A stretch of 6,548 nt of DNA, taken from an archaeon (lineage in GTDB: Archaea; Thermoproteota; Nitrososphaeria; Nitrososphaerales; UBA183). The DNA lies in assembly GCA_021786335.1 (NCBI GenBank), contig JAJYNM010000068.1:1-6548 (forward strand). The letters run 5' to 3'. The notes beneath the pieces are model-generated. The model was not told the DNA's origin and made no database searches. It saw only the letters and a list, made by a program, of their open reading frames with translations. Position numbers and translations under genes: made by a program. Position 1 is the first letter of the stretch, and every line of letters starts with the position of its first letter. Positions 6,523 through 6,548 of the stretch are shown piece after piece.

Positions 6523-6548
6523 TCTCCTAGAAGAACCCCTCTCGGGCC

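Overview
The window looks archaeal. Two proteins start with class III (archaellin/type IV prepilin) signal peptides: a short basic n-region ending in RRG, followed by a 20-residue hydrophobic helix. The ATPase and the platform protein are of the FlaI/PilB and FlaJ/TadC archaeal types. Upstream regions carry BRE/TATA-like boxes rather than bacterial -35/-10 elements. Base composition is GC-rich (roughly 60% by eye). A member of Thermoproteota (for example a Nitrososphaeria- or Bathyarchaeia-like lineage) is a reasonable guess, but the window alone does not settle the lineage.

Every supported gene is on the minus strand. In transcription order, a BRE/TATA-like promoter (about 6494-6507), preceded by a perfect 15-nt dyad (6508-6522), drives a tight four-gene run. 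It consists of a small prepilin (6470-5910, TTG start), a large six-cysteine prepilin-like protein (5905-4853), a secretion/pilus ATPase (4843-3248) and a polytopic platform protein (3238-1529). The gaps are 4, 9 and 9 nt, so one transcript with coupled translation is likely. A 104-nt gap with a second TATA-like element follows. The window then ends inside a long exported protein built of about 105-residue Ig-like (beta-sandwich) repeats (1424 to beyond position 1).

Together this is the core of an archaeal type IV pilus or related surface-filament machine. The prepilins would be inserted in the membrane and cut by a PibD/FlaK-type peptidase, which is not in this window. The platform would pull them into a filament, powered by the hexameric ATPase. 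The Ig-repeat protein is a plausible surface adhesin or stalk partner, but that link rests only on neighbourhood and on an ambiguous signal sequence. No archaellum-specific accessory genes (FlaF, FlaG, FlaH) are present here, so an adhesive or uptake pilus is favoured over an archaellum. I found no RNA genes, mobile elements, CRISPR arrays or clear terminators.
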